Source of the DNA: Sparassis latifolia
Lineage: Eukaryota; Basidiomycota; Agaricomycetes; Polyporales; Sparassidaceae
DNA length: 64,000 nt
Assembly: GCA_018466975.1 (NCBI GenBank)
Contig: CM031560.1
Span: forward strand, 1,488,001 to 1,552,000
Reading direction: 5' to 3'
The position numbers were made by a program, and so were the translations under genes. The notes beneath the pieces were generated by a model that had not been told where the DNA came from, ran no database searches, and was given only the letters and a program-made list of their open reading frames with translations. Below, piece after piece: positions 1 to 10,804 of this stretch (the stretch's first letter is position 1; each line of letters begins with the position of its first letter).

Positions 1-1093
1 GGTCGATGACAGCAGAGGCAGAGGGGAGTAGAGCCGGAATCAGTTCCTTTTCCATCTCAAAAGGAAGGTTTCTCTGTGAAGGTGTTGCGAGGGTTGCGAT
101 GAGCATCCCGATCGTACAGCTCGAAGGCACGACCACCCTTGCTGGGGTTCCTGTCAGGTCCGGAGAACTGCAGACGCGGTGCCTGCTTGTCGATAAGGAT
201 CTGAGATCTCAACAACTCCAATTTGACTGCCTCGAATTGTCATTGGTACACGTCCTCATTGTACACTTCAGGTGATATGGAGTAACATGTTCGCTGCTCG
301 ACGTCAAAAGTAAGAATGGTACGAAAGTTGCATTTGAAGTCATCTTGCTTCGACAGGAAGTGGTAATGTTCTTCCTATCATTGGGTGACTGCCTTGTCTG
401 CATGCGTGTGAAGAAAAGGATTATACCGGTTCCAGGCTTTGTGCCAGTCTGCCGCATCCATTTCCGATTCTGCTTAGAATTGAGTGAGGTCCATCAGGTG
501 GCACTTCGCCCCACTGGAGTTGTAAACGATGTTCTGCTTGATTGAAGTGGCGTGATTATGTAATTTGTTTGTAGCAGAAGTGGTAAAAAGAGATAAGGGA
601 ATATGTACTTCATTGTGTCCGAGATTGAGAATGAAGGGGTGTAATTCAAAGCTCTGAGCATGAGAAGTGGAAGAGAAAGGTGCTCACATTCAATGGAAAA
701 GAGTAATTTTGGAATGGGATTGGAGATTACATTGGTAGCTAAAGGTAGCGAAGTATTGATTAAGGTCTGGACTTTTTTCTGAGAGCCAGGGGAAAATTGG
801 GAAAAAGTGAAAAGAAGTTCAAGGTAATTATTAGTGGGAGGAATGGATGTAGGAGGTAATGTAGGGGTGAGAGTGGAGGGATGAGAGGTGTCATGAAGAA
901 GAGGTTCATCAGCGGGAATGTTGGCCTCCTGCACATCTCTGCACCATTGCAAAAGAAGATTACGGGTGACCCTCACCAGGTTCTCGCTCTTCTTTTTCTC
1001 GGTCATCAGGGGCATTAGCCCTGGGTGATTGGGTCCTCCTGAGCTGTCAGAGCCTGATCTGGACTGGATCGTTGATGTGTCTTTGTTAATCAC
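1..1093 (-). pseudogene. Decayed zinc-knuckle protein of a mobile element
   Basis: A broken coding region runs leftward off the window. Its N-terminal part (1093-494) is open for 199 codons and contains LLLQWCRDVQEANIPADEPL and long Ser/Thr/Pro stretches. Past about position 500 the frame is lost, then resumes as KQDDFKCNFRTILTFDVEQR (about 350-290). Two in-frame TGA stops follow, after VYQ and after EKPSF, before a C-x2-C (CLCC) zinc-knuckle start near position 15. From memory this order (QWCRDVQ start, FR.ILTFD, basic linker, CCHC-like knuckle) resembles proteins that precede tyrosine-recombinase genes in mushroom mobile elements; I could not check this. Both stops are TGA, as expected from cytosine deamination. 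It is a remnant, not a working gene. Confidence 0.5.
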
Positions 1094-1529
1094 ACCTGCA
1101 GGAGCAAAGAAGCCAGTGATTGTAAGAGATCTAGGAGATCGAGCAGTAGAAAAAAGTGAGATCGGAATGGGGGCAGCATGTAGAGAGAAAGGAGGTGAGA
1201 GGACGTGTCTGCACTTCCTTCCTACTTAAAAGGAGTGCGCACGGACCTCAAGAATGAAACACGTGTTGCCCACCTTCCAGTGAATGTCGCACTTACAAAG
1301 CCAGCACTTAACTGATGTCGTACTTGCAGGCTCGCAGATGCCAGTGGAGTGTTCATGTTGCTAAGAGCTAGGGATAAAGGGCACCCTGAAGTGACATTGT
1401 TACTACCACTGATGGCATAATGACCACCACCATGAACTCTGGGCTCTTCAAGTCATTGTCATTCTCACCTGCAAACACTCAAACTCCAGTGCTTTTTTCA
1501 ATCTGTGCATTGCAAATCTTTGCACATTT
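1094..1529. other. Gene-poor stretch with an isolated MITE end
   Basis: No supported gene. Positions 1360-1393 (GCTAAGAGCTAGGG... CCCTGAAGTG) match the right terminus of the long-TIR MITE found complete at 5356-6710 and 45394-46821. No matching left terminus is visible nearby, so this is a truncated copy. Confidence 0.5.
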
Positions 1530-1706
1530 ATGATATCATTTCTATCTACTCATCTGGACTTTCAGCTTTCAGACCTGCTCATTCATCTTGAAGGTGAGCG
1601 TATGTCTATGGCACAAATTGCCAATATTGATACTGGAGTTAGTGACTTGCAAGAAGTTTTTCATGCACCACTTAGAGATGCAAGAGAGCTAAATGCTGCT
1701 GCATAA
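1530..1706 (+). CDS. Small ORF (58 aa), function unknown
   Basis: ATG at 1530 and TAA at 1704-1706 give 58 codons. The C-terminal half (HLEGERMSMAQIANIDTGVS, then DLQEVFHAPLRDARELNAAA) has a protein-like composition, unlike the AT-rich surroundings. The context is otherwise decayed transposon DNA, so this may be the tail of a larger broken gene rather than an independent small protein. I do not recognise the family. Confidence 0.25.
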   Translation: MISFLSTHLDFQLSDLLIHLEGERMSMAQIANIDTGVSDLQEVFHAPLRDARELNAAA

Positions 1707-1888
1707 GAATGGTTGATGACTTGTAGTTTGTAGTTTGTAGTTTTAATTTAATTTGTTTCTTGTGCTTTTAATCCTACTCACGAATCTATAATGTACACCA
1801 CTATCGATACAGCTATAATGTACACCACTATCGATGCAGCTTTTCTCATGACTGGGATCTATTATCAATCATTGAGATACAGTGAAGT

Positions 1889-1968
1889 GCCCTCTTAGCT
1901 GAGCTGGTAGAGCATGCCACTTATAGTGTGTCATGGTAAGGTCAGTTGTTCAAATCAGCCAGGGGGTA
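1889..1968 (+). tRNA. tRNA-Ile(UAU)-like gene with 7-nt intron
   Basis: The sequence folds as a canonical tRNA once a 7-nt intron (GTGTGTC) is removed one base 3' of the anticodon. The acceptor stem is GCCCTCT/AGGGGGT, the D-arm GCTG...GAGC, the anticodon stem TGCCA/TGGTA with loop CTTATAA (anticodon UAU), the variable loop AGGTC, and the T-arm AGTTG-TTCAAAT-CAGCC. The mature length is 73 nt. A T5 run, a Pol III terminator, begins two bases downstream. One mismatch in the D stem and one in the T stem suggest either a diverged gene or a pseudogene. Fungal tRNA-Ile(UAU) commonly carries an intron at this position. It sits alone in repeat-rich DNA. Confidence 0.6.
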
Positions 1969-2465
1969 ATTTTTGTTGTTGCACCTGATACTGCAGTTTT
2001 GTATATAGTTAATTTCCTCAGCAAAAGTCAGGCTTTTTTGTATGTTCGGGTGTTCTGTAACATGGTCATGCATAGCAACAATGACAACAATAATGTTAAT
2101 TTTGCAATTGTCTATTATCTACTGTTATATTTTTAAAAACATGACATATGTTTTACATAACCTGCCTGATTAAGTGAGAAGCCTGTCGAATAAGAAAAAG
2201 ACTTCTCGCCATCAATCTCTGTCCACAACCACCAGGTGAGTGTTTCTAAACCTTTAGATCCTACTACTAACTCTATTTACCTAGATGTCTCTGTCAATTC
2301 ATGCACATTTGCAGTCTCTAAAAATGCATATAGATAGGTTTATGCGTAAGAAATATAATATTATGGAGCCTGTGTGCTTCTGAAAATTGCATTTCATAAC
2401 TGATATTTGTCATCACACTATAGATTATATTGAAGCTGAGGTCAGAAGGGTACCCTGAAGTGCAA
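1969..2465. other. AT-rich spacer ending in another MITE terminus
   Basis: No gene seen. Positions 2414-2462 (ACTATAGATTATATTGAAGC ... CCCTGAAGTG) match the right terminus of the 5356-6710 MITE family. It abuts the TIR element that starts at 2466. Confidence 0.45.
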
Positions 2466-3180
2466 AGGATAATGCTAAAGATCATTTAAAGGATTATTCA
2501 AAGTTAAAACTAATTTAACAACTTGGATTTAGCCAGGATTGAACTCTTAACCTTAGAAGAAAGTCATATCACTAAACAACTTTACACACTTTAACCACTA
2601 CACCATATCAGCTTACCAATATATGCTTATGTATAACATATATAGTAGATTTTGCTGAAAGGACTTAGACAAGTTCTGCTCATCACAAAAATGATAACTG
2701 AGTTAAACATAAGATAAATGATGTTTTTAGTAACATTTTATAGCTGCTATACTGCTATTTAAAATATGACACCTATATATTAACTTTATATATGTTGTAA
2801 ACTACTGTTAATCTTGTAAGCACTATTGAAGATTTACTTTCTAAACTTAGAATTTATAAGCACAGCCTTCTTATTAAAGAGGATATAACAATTTGATTGA
2901 ACAGTATAGTATGTACTAAAGATCCCATAATGAACATTCTTTGTCCTATATTTAACTCAGTTACCATTTTTGTGATGAGCAGAATTTGTCTAAATCTTTT
3001 CAGCAAAATTTACTATATATGTTATGCATAAGTGTATATTGATAAGCTGATATAGTGTAGTGGTTAAAGTGTGTAGAGTTATTTAGTCATATGACTTTCT
3101 CCTGAGATTAAGAGTTTAATTCTGGCTAGGTGCAAGTTGTTAAATTAGTTTTGGCTTTAGATGATTTTTAGCATTATCCT
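2466..3180. mobile_element. TIR element with tRNA-like boxes in both arms
   Basis: A roughly 715-bp inverted-repeat element. The left arm from 2466 (AGGATAATGCTAAAGATCAT) is mirrored by the right arm ending at 3180, with complementarity over more than 200 bp on each side and a short unique centre. Each arm holds a tRNA-like segment: TAGTGTAGTGGTTAAAG (A-box-like, near 3053) followed about 50 bases later by GAGTTTAATTCTGG (B-box-like). There is no coding capacity. I found no clear target duplication. The architecture is shared with 20498-21187. Confidence 0.55.
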
Positions 3181-3843
3181 CTGAATTATCTTGAGATCAG
3201 CTTATGATACTCTAAGGAAATAATCCTTATATTTGAGAGCCTGCTTATTAGATGGATATTTAAGTTCTAAATGTAACTTATAAGCAGTAAAGATTATTCT
3301 TAATAACTGATATCACTGAAAAGCCCATAATTTCCAGCACAGATGTTATTATTACAGTAACAGATATATATTAAGATGTGTCTGGCAGATTTCGCAAATG
3401 CCAGAGTAACAGCATGTGATCTGAAGATACACTTTCTCAACATTGCAAAGTATCAGCTTACTACTCATTTTGTTTATGTGCTCATTCTCCACTATTTAAA
3501 TTTAAAACCCCTTTATACTATTATGAAATAAGTTCACTCACACTCTGAGTCTGCTGAGAAGAGCAATCAGATAAGTCAGCACTTTAGATAAGAGAACTTC
3601 ATATTGTGGATGGTTGACTCTCATTTTTTAGTTATTGAGATGATCTTAAAGGCTCCAGATGAAGCTCAATAAGGTACATTAATAAAAGTTTTTACTGTAT
3701 TAAACTGATTAAAATGTGTTAGAAAAGTCAGGGGCCTTCTCACAGCTGCCAGTGTGACAAAGGCACGTGATTCCTCAGTTGTCTTTGCTACAGCCACAAT
3801 AGGTCATAACAGCCATCTTTAGACAGGACCCAGCACACACACA
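3181..3843. other. AT-rich non-coding stretch
   Basis: No open reading frame, RNA gene or clear repeat boundary recognised. Base composition is like the surrounding decayed elements. Confidence 0.4.
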
Positions 3844-5355
3844 ATGTCAAAGAAGAGTGCTGTAAGATGTTTTAAATGTGAACATCATTCTGCTTCGAAA
3901 CAAGCTCCAGTTATCGCTCCTCAAGTGGCTGAGCTTACCAATACTGCGCTCTCAACTAGTCGATGGTGCTCATTTGAGGCATCACAAAAAATCTAGCAGA
4001 AGGTCTGAGTGAATAGAGTCTAAAGTCTAAACTTAGAAGAAAGATACCTCTAAGTTCTGCCTGAAAAGTGTTAACTGAAAGGAGCTCAGTATTAGGCTAA
4101 AAGAATGGCATTGAGAATATTACTAAGGGCATGAAATCTTAACCTGCTGATACTTGTTCTGCTTGGTGGACCAATGAGAATGGTGTATTGCTGGTGACTT
4201 GCTTTGCTAACTTGATAAATGTTAGTAAAGTGAAATTGCTCTAAAGGTAGAGTTTATCAAATTGATTTGTGACAGTGGTGCTTTTTCAAGGGATGCAAAC
4301 TGTCCTTTACTATATTACAGGGTCTAATGATATCATCGTGTAATGCACTGAAGATGCAGTCAGTCAGATGAATGATGCTGGTGTGAAAATGTTCCATTAA
4401 GGAATATCAGTGAGTGAAATCGCCATTTTTTAAGGGTGCTATTAACTAGATTATAGACACAAAAACTAGAAAGAGCACAAGAGGCTCAATTCCTGGCCTC
4501 TAAGATGCCCCTGTCACTCACAAATACAATCTCAGACACAATCCTGAGACAACATTATGCCCTATAAAGTCTCTCAGAACGTGACTATATCCCCTGAAGA
4601 TGTAGTAAAGTTTGAGCATACTAAAGTGTTTCACTTCATTTACACTTAGCATGAGCAAGGCTGCAGCACACATGAAAAGCTTGACATGAGCACTAACTAC
4701 ATCAGGCACTCCAAATTAACCAGGAGGTGCTAATCAGATAGGATGATGATGAATGATGCATCAATGGAGACTGGATATGAGTCTAAAGATGACTATTGAC
4801 AGTGTAATACCTCGATCAGCCTACAACTTGGATCATGGCAATATAGGCAGTGCCCACAGTATTAAGGTTGTATGTGCTGATGAGGGTTAAACCCATGTTA
4901 ATCATCTTCTCACTGAGAGTATACATTCTATGAAATGCAGATTAGGTTTCGTATTGAGTAAAAGACATATAGAGATACATACTCCTCAACAGAACAACCA
5001 GTACTAATGTTAATGTCCTGTCCAAATAGAGTGTTTCTGCACTTATAAACCTTAAGACATCATGGGCTGAGTTAATATGGCTGAAAGATGTGGTAGTTTT
5101 CCCTGACCGTGACATGAGTGAGAAAGGACATGTTGTTAAGAACTGGAAGAGCATAAGTCAAACAGCACGAGATAGATCAGAGAATGCGAAAATTCTCACT
5201 GTAAGTTTTAGTGTTATCACTCAAGTTGCTGAGTTAAGTGAGAATGGGGTGAAAGTCGAGAGGATCCAAGAGGGCTTTATACTTCATATGCGGTCTCTTG
5301 GCAGATGTGCCCACAACAGTCCCATGACCTGCAGTATGCGCGCCCATGCAGTCAC
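3844..5355 (+). pseudogene. Heavily decayed retrotransposon (copia-like) remnant
   Basis: A short ORF (3844-3996, 50 codons) begins with a zinc-knuckle-like VRCFKCEHH. Further along, 4263-4300 reads LICDSGAFSRDAN, which resembles the DSGA(T/S) active-site signature of Ty1/copia aspartic proteases. Positions 4958-5000 read KRHIEIHTPQQN, which resembles the integrase-core motif of copia elements. These fragments appear in the order gag-protease-integrase on the same strand, separated by many stops and frameshifts. A 107-codon open stretch at 5090-5413 is probably incidental. No LTRs were found. Assignment to copia is an inference from three weak motifs. Confidence 0.35.
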
Positions 5356-6710
5356 CACTTTAGGGTACCCTTCTGACCTAACTCTGAGCTTCGACATTAT
5401 CTATATTGTGTAATAGCTAAGAGCCTCTCAGGTGTCAGACAGACCATGGTACTAATATATGTCCCAGGGCATTATATGGGATTACCCAGAGCAAAGGCAG
5501 GGCAAAGGCAGGTCCAATGACACAATTATCATATGGGATGTCTTATAGTACTAGGGCATTGATATTTATATCTCAGTATTACTGGTTGTCCCATGGAGCC
5601 AGGGGTACATAGGGATGTCCCACTATTAGTAAAAGATGTAACAATCATATTGTATAAGCTCTAATTATAAAAACAGTGACTAGAATACTGTAAATAAGTG
5701 CCTTATTTGCACTTTATATATGGTAAAATATTTATAGAAAGCAGGATATTCCATATCAAGTATTGTGTATGCATTTATAATGTTATAAAGACTATATTAC
5801 TATTGGTAGCATGTACAACAACTTCATTAGCTCATATAACAACTAAGACAGGTCAAACAACAATGTTTATTCTCGTGTTTTAAAATCAATTTTACATTTT
5901 CTGACATAATGTTCAGACTAGCTATACTACAACTTTCACTAAATGTCTCAAGAAATAGAACAACTCAGTCTACTAATATACTAGCAAAGGAGATATATTC
6001 TTGTCATGTCTCCTATCATATACTGTATTTAAATAAAAAAAGAAAGGCATTTGACCTAAGACTTCAGTCAAGTTACACTCAGAAATGCATTCACTGGATG
6101 ATACCTTTATATTATGGGATGTCCCTTTATGTGATGGGATATCCCATGTAAGGACTTGTCACTCTAAACCTTAATTTAACTGTTAGTATAAATCTCTAGA
6201 TAATTATAGTAGTTTAATAGAAACTTCAGGCTAAAGAAGAGACTAAATATCTGTGAATCTTAAAATCACATCTTAGGATGTCCTTAAAATGGGAGATCCC
6301 ACCTTATATAATATGCAAATAAAGTGCTTATTTATATCACTATAGTCAATGTTTTTATAATTAAGGCTTAGATAATATGATAGTGGAATAAAGTATAAAA
6401 AACTACACATACAATAGCCTGAAAATACATCCTTTACTAATAGTGAGACATCCCTATGTACCTCTGGCTCCATGGGACAACCAGTAATACTGAGATATAA
6501 ATACCAATGCCCTAGTACTATAGGACATCCCATATGATAATTGTGTCATTGGACCTGCCTTTGCCCTGCCTTTGCTCTGGGTAATCCCATATAATGTCCT
6601 GGGACATATATTAGTACCATGGTCTGTCTGACACCTGAGAGGCTCTTAGCTACTACACAATATAGATTATGTTGAAGCTAAGAGCTAGGTCGAAAAAGTA
6701 CCCTGAAGTG
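5356..6710. mobile_element. Long-TIR MITE, copy A
   Basis: The element starts CACTTTAGGGTACCC and ends GGTACCCTGAAGTG-like (CCCTGAAGTG at 6701-6710). The terminal inverted repeats extend for about 300 bp or more and include the conserved TGTCAGACAGACCATGGTAC and repeated GGGATGTCCC palindromes. The interior matches copy B at 45394-46821. No transposase is encoded; ORFs inside are repeat artefacts. No target duplication is visible at this copy, so one end may have been rearranged. Confidence 0.75.
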
Positions 6711-9125
6711 TTTTAAATAAGACAATATAAAAATTTAATGTAAGATTGAATAATATATTCTGAATCTACATGCTATCTTCTCTATAGTCTCATATTTAAA
6801 AGGTGTTAAAATGAAACACTAGAGATAGAACATAGAGTGAATTTATGAGACATCCTAAAGTTGGACTGTTCCTATTATACTGGGACCTTTTATAGTTATA
6901 TCATTTAAAAGATGTAAAATGTCTCTTTACCTTAAAATTTATAAGAGATCTATTAGTATATTCATGTCTGAAAAAGAGCTATATACTAATGTTATAATTA
7001 TCAAAAATAAAGCTAAGATATGATGTCTCCACACTGGAATGTCTCATGTTAACACCTAGCACTGTGTAACATGTGACAATATACAGGGAAGCCCATAGGA
7101 TAAGAGAAAACTATAGGATAAAACTGGTCCATTTTCTGTTCCTAAGTTTCAAAATATACTTCTCGGCTCTGAGACAAGCCAGGTCTAGGACTCTCCCAAG
7201 ATTAGACCAGGACTCTAAAAAAAGGACCTGAGAGACCATGCCAAAAGAGTCTTTTAGATACAATCCTTTAGCGATTAAGTTCAACCTAAGAGGCTGAGTT
7301 GAGAGGTACTCTGAAGTGCATATTTATACTAATCTGCACTTTGCACAGTGAGCTCTTTCATAGCATACACAAGATATCAGTGAAGCTGAAATAGGCTAAA
7401 ACAGAAAGAAGACTGAACTGGCAGTACAGATGGGCATGTATGAGGTGAAGGAGTCCTCAAAGCTGGTTTCACTGCTCCTATAAGGCCTAAAACAGCATTC
7501 AGGACCAATGCTAAGTCCAAGATCTGTGAAGTGAAAGAAGGGACAGATATTGTGAGAGTGGCATGATCAGAAGAATGGAGAGCAGCTTGAAGTTGGATGA
7601 GATTAAAAGACTGTGTGTTTGAAGGAGCTTGCATAGTGGATCTGACCATTGTAAATGATGAAACATCACTCTTTCATGAGGAATGGGGTAAGAGGATAGC
7701 AGACACTATCATTACTGCATTAGCAAAAGATAACTGTTTTTCTTTGAGCATATTTAAACTTTTCATCTTAAAATTCTTAATTATAGTGAATAGTTTTCAA
7801 TAAAAATGATTTTGAGACCTTGAAAGACTATAGCTTAAAGGCCTTATGTCCTTATTTTCTTATTTAGAACCCAAAAGTTGGCTAAGTTATCAGATAAGAA
7901 AGTGTTATCTTTTGCTAATGCTGAGTATATACATGTAGCCATTGTCATCAGCATTTACCCATTTTACTTTGAGTATGAGGTGAATGTGCGTGAGCTTTTA
8001 GTCCAAGTCAGACATCGAAGTTTTGCTAGTAACTTCTCCATCATTATTCTCACCTTTATCATTACTTCTTTAGCTATCACAACTTACCAGTTAGCTTGAT
8101 TACAACATGGTAGTTCAGTACGATGGCAACAGGCTTTCATAAGATGCAGATGCAACCTCATCATCAGGGGGAGGTAACAGGCTGAGCCACTGACATTGAT
8201 GTAGTACTGTAGGTGCAAGGCAAAAATAAAATCTTCACCCTGCTTATCTCATGTGTCTCAGATTGGAAACTGACTTTGAGGTCTTATTGTGGCAATGCAA
8301 AATTAAAAGTTGTGTTTCTGCATATTTTTGCACACTGCTGTAAAAGAATATAGCTTAGAGGCCTGATGTTGTTATTGTTTTATTTAAGACACCCAAAAGT
8401 TGGCTAAGTTACGATTTCCGAGGAACGAAGAGAATCGTTCTTATAAGCGGTGGGTCTTTGGAGGCTGAGGTGAACCATGACGCACTTTTCTTTTAACTGT
8501 AGGAAAATTCTGGAGGTAGAACTTAGCTACAAACATTCTAATGGCTCTTCTTGTCCAACTACAAGTTGAGTATAGGTAGATGTTCAAAACAGTTGTAATG
8601 AAAACCGGTGCGACTTGTATAAATAACCATTAACAGATGCATGGCTGCAGCACTTAGATTAGATAACAGATAACAGCCCCATCTCAGAGAACATTGAAAT
8701 TATGTTCTATAGAGTGTTATACTAACTTCAATGCATTGTAACCATCACCATTGAATTGAAACCAAAAAATAGCCCTATTTCGCACTTTAGAACATTCAAT
8801 TTCATTAAGATTTGAGTGACAAACCACTTTTGCAATACTGAGGTGAACGACATGAAGGCCTGCTTAGTCAGTTTCCTAATTTGGAAACTGACTTACCTAA
8901 GGTGCCCATGGTTACCTAGGTCATGTTTCTAAATTTTCCGCCTTTTTCTGCCTTTTAAAAATATTTCTGACCTCAGAATACACTTGCCCAAATGGGGAAA
9001 GTCAGGAGCTGTTGAAGTTACAATTCTTGAGAAATGAAGAGAATCATTCTTACCAGTGATGGGAAATTGAGGGCTAAAAGGTTAGTATATGTGTGTAATG
9101 ACTATATAAGATTATAGAAGTGTAA
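6711..9125. other. Gene-poor AT-rich region
   Basis: No supported gene. A degenerate MITE terminus (TACTCTGAAGTG, ending at 7318) is present. A 91-codon minus-strand ORF at 7377-7649 and 60-70 codon plus-strand ORFs at 7597-8099 show no recognisable motif. A short palindrome, CAGTTTCC-TAATTT-GGAAACTG, lies near 8868-8892. Confidence 0.4.
7808..9080 (+). repeat. Two dispersed direct-repeat pairs
   Basis: Around 7825-7888 and 8340-8408 a block of about 65 bp recurs (ATAGCTTA-AGGCCT ... CCCAAAAGTTGGCTAAGTTA). Around 8406-8465 and 9020-9080 a second block recurs (GAAGAGAATCRTTCTTA ... GGG). The two pairs interlock, suggesting an old local duplication that has diverged. Confidence 0.45.
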
Positions 9126-9169
9126 TTAGGATACATTTTTAAGAACCTTACAGTGCATAATGATATATC

Positions 9170-9830
9170 TAACCATCTCTACTAAATGATATGGTATCAT
9201 ATATAACAGCCTACTGCAAAAAATATCACTGAAAACTGTTACAAATGTGCCTACAAGAATCACTACAAAAAATGTTACCAATGTACTTATGTGCATCACT
9301 ACAAAAATGACCCTAGAAACTGTTACAAATGTTCCTACAAGAATCACTACAAAATTGTTACCTATAAGAATCACTACAAAAAATGACCCTAGAAACTGTT
9401 ACAAATGTTCCTACAAGAATCACTACAAAAAATGTTACCAACGTACTTATATGAATTACTACAAAATGTGACCCTAAAAACTGTTACAAATGTGTTTATA
9501 AGAATCACTACAAAAAATGTTACCAATGTGCCTATAAGAACCACTACAAAAAATAACACCAGAAACTGTTACTAACGTGCCTACAAGAATCACTACAAAA
9601 AATGTTACCAACGTGCCTATAAGAACCACTACAAAAAATAACACCAGAAACTGTTACTAATGTGCCTACAAGAATCACTACAAAAACTGTTACCAACGTA
9701 CTTATATGAATTACTACAAAGTGTGACCCTAAAAACTGTTACAAATGTTCCTACAAGAGTCACTACAAAATTATTACCTATAAGAATCACTACATGACAC
9801 TAGAAACTGTTACAAATGTGCCTATAACAA
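9170..9830 (+). repeat. AT-rich minisatellite array
   Basis: A tandem array built on GAATCACTACAAAAAATGTT and GAAACTGTTACAAATGTGCC subunits, with about 30-40 bp between repeated cores and higher-order duplications (for example 9540-9600 against 9600-9660). It stays open in one frame for 74 codons (9247-9471) only because of its repeat composition. Confidence 0.8.
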
Positions 9831-9989
9831 TGTATTAAAATGTATACAAGAAATTGTTATAACATCTTGTATGAACTCCTAGTATACCATTTAATAATGT
9901 GTAAGTGTCCTACAATGTCCCACTATACATTGAGAAGTTGTGTGGGTTGATAAGGGCTGTACTATTGAATAGTCTATGAAGTCGCCTAC

Positions 9990-10560
9990 TGACTCTTAGT
10001 ATATTGTCTAGTAATGTTCAGCAATGTCAACAATAGCCTATTACACTGGCTCCTAATATACTTTTTAGTATCACTTTGTAATGAGCTTACAATAGTCTGA
10101 ATATATTACCTGATGTCACTTTGTAAGAATATCCAGTAACCTACAATAGTGTCTAGTACTCTCTACTAAATGTCCTAGTATGCGATTTATAAGGGCCTTA
10201 CAATAGTTGGATATGTCATCTAGTATCAATTTATAAGATGCTTACAATGGTTTAATAGGCCACTTAGTATCAGTTGGTAAGGGTCTTACAGTAGCCTACA
10301 AAGGATATATTGACTTCTAGCATGTTGTTTAGTAATGTTCAGTAAGCCTCCTACAATGCCTTATTATACTGTTTATTGAATTCTAGCGCACCCTCTAGTA
10401 TCAGTTTGTAAAGGCCTCATAATATTCTGCTATGTCAAGTTTGTGTTTGTAAAGGCCTTACAATAGTCTGAAATGCCACCTAGTATGGGTTTGTAGAGAC
10501 CTTACAATAGCTCAGACGTGCAAGACCTGTTACAATTGTTGTTATAACCTGTACTTATAC
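9990..10560 (+). repeat. Interspersed palindromic (iteron-like) repeats upstream of Rep gene
   Basis: A degenerate unit recurs about every 60-100 bp. It contains CTAGTAT followed by an imperfect palindrome TTTGTAAGG...CCTTACAATAG. Clear instances lie near 10110, 10185, 10230, 10270, 10405, 10450 and 10490. The distal part is also present in Helitron copy 2 up to the window edge (64000), so it travels with the Helitron. It may be a Rep-binding region, but there is no direct evidence for that. Confidence 0.5.
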
Positions 10561-10746
10561 CAAAAGTCCGAGCTTGTAGTGCTTAAAAGCTGCCCTACAA
10601 CAGCTACTAATGAAGCTAATAACCTGGAAGCCAAGCTTTATAGTGGTCCCGGGTATACCTGGTGAACGCCTCTTTAGTCCAGAAACAGAAGTGCTGACTT
10701 TGAACATTTTGCTGCATTTAGTAATTCTTCAGCCACCAGCGCTGAG

Positions 10747-10804
10747 AACGAAAAAAAGTGTCGATGCGCTCGATTTTTTGGATTGCATCGACACTTTTTT
10801 CGTT
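10747..10804. repeat. Perfect 20-bp hairpin in Helitron 5' region
   Basis: AACGAAAAAAAGTGTCGATG(C) pairs with GCATCGACACTTTTTTCGTT around a 17-nt loop. The hairpin is conserved in copy 2 at 63580-63637. It lies about 690 bp upstream of the long Rep ORF. Confidence 0.8.

Noticed and set aside
9247..9471. 74-codon ORF rich in ITTK and NHYKK
   Set aside because: It is only the translation of the minisatellite at 9170-9830.
9170..10560. Possible CRISPR-like array
   Set aside because: Repeat units vary in sequence and length, spacers are not unique, the genome is eukaryotic and no cas-like gene exists. It is a minisatellite plus palindromic repeats.
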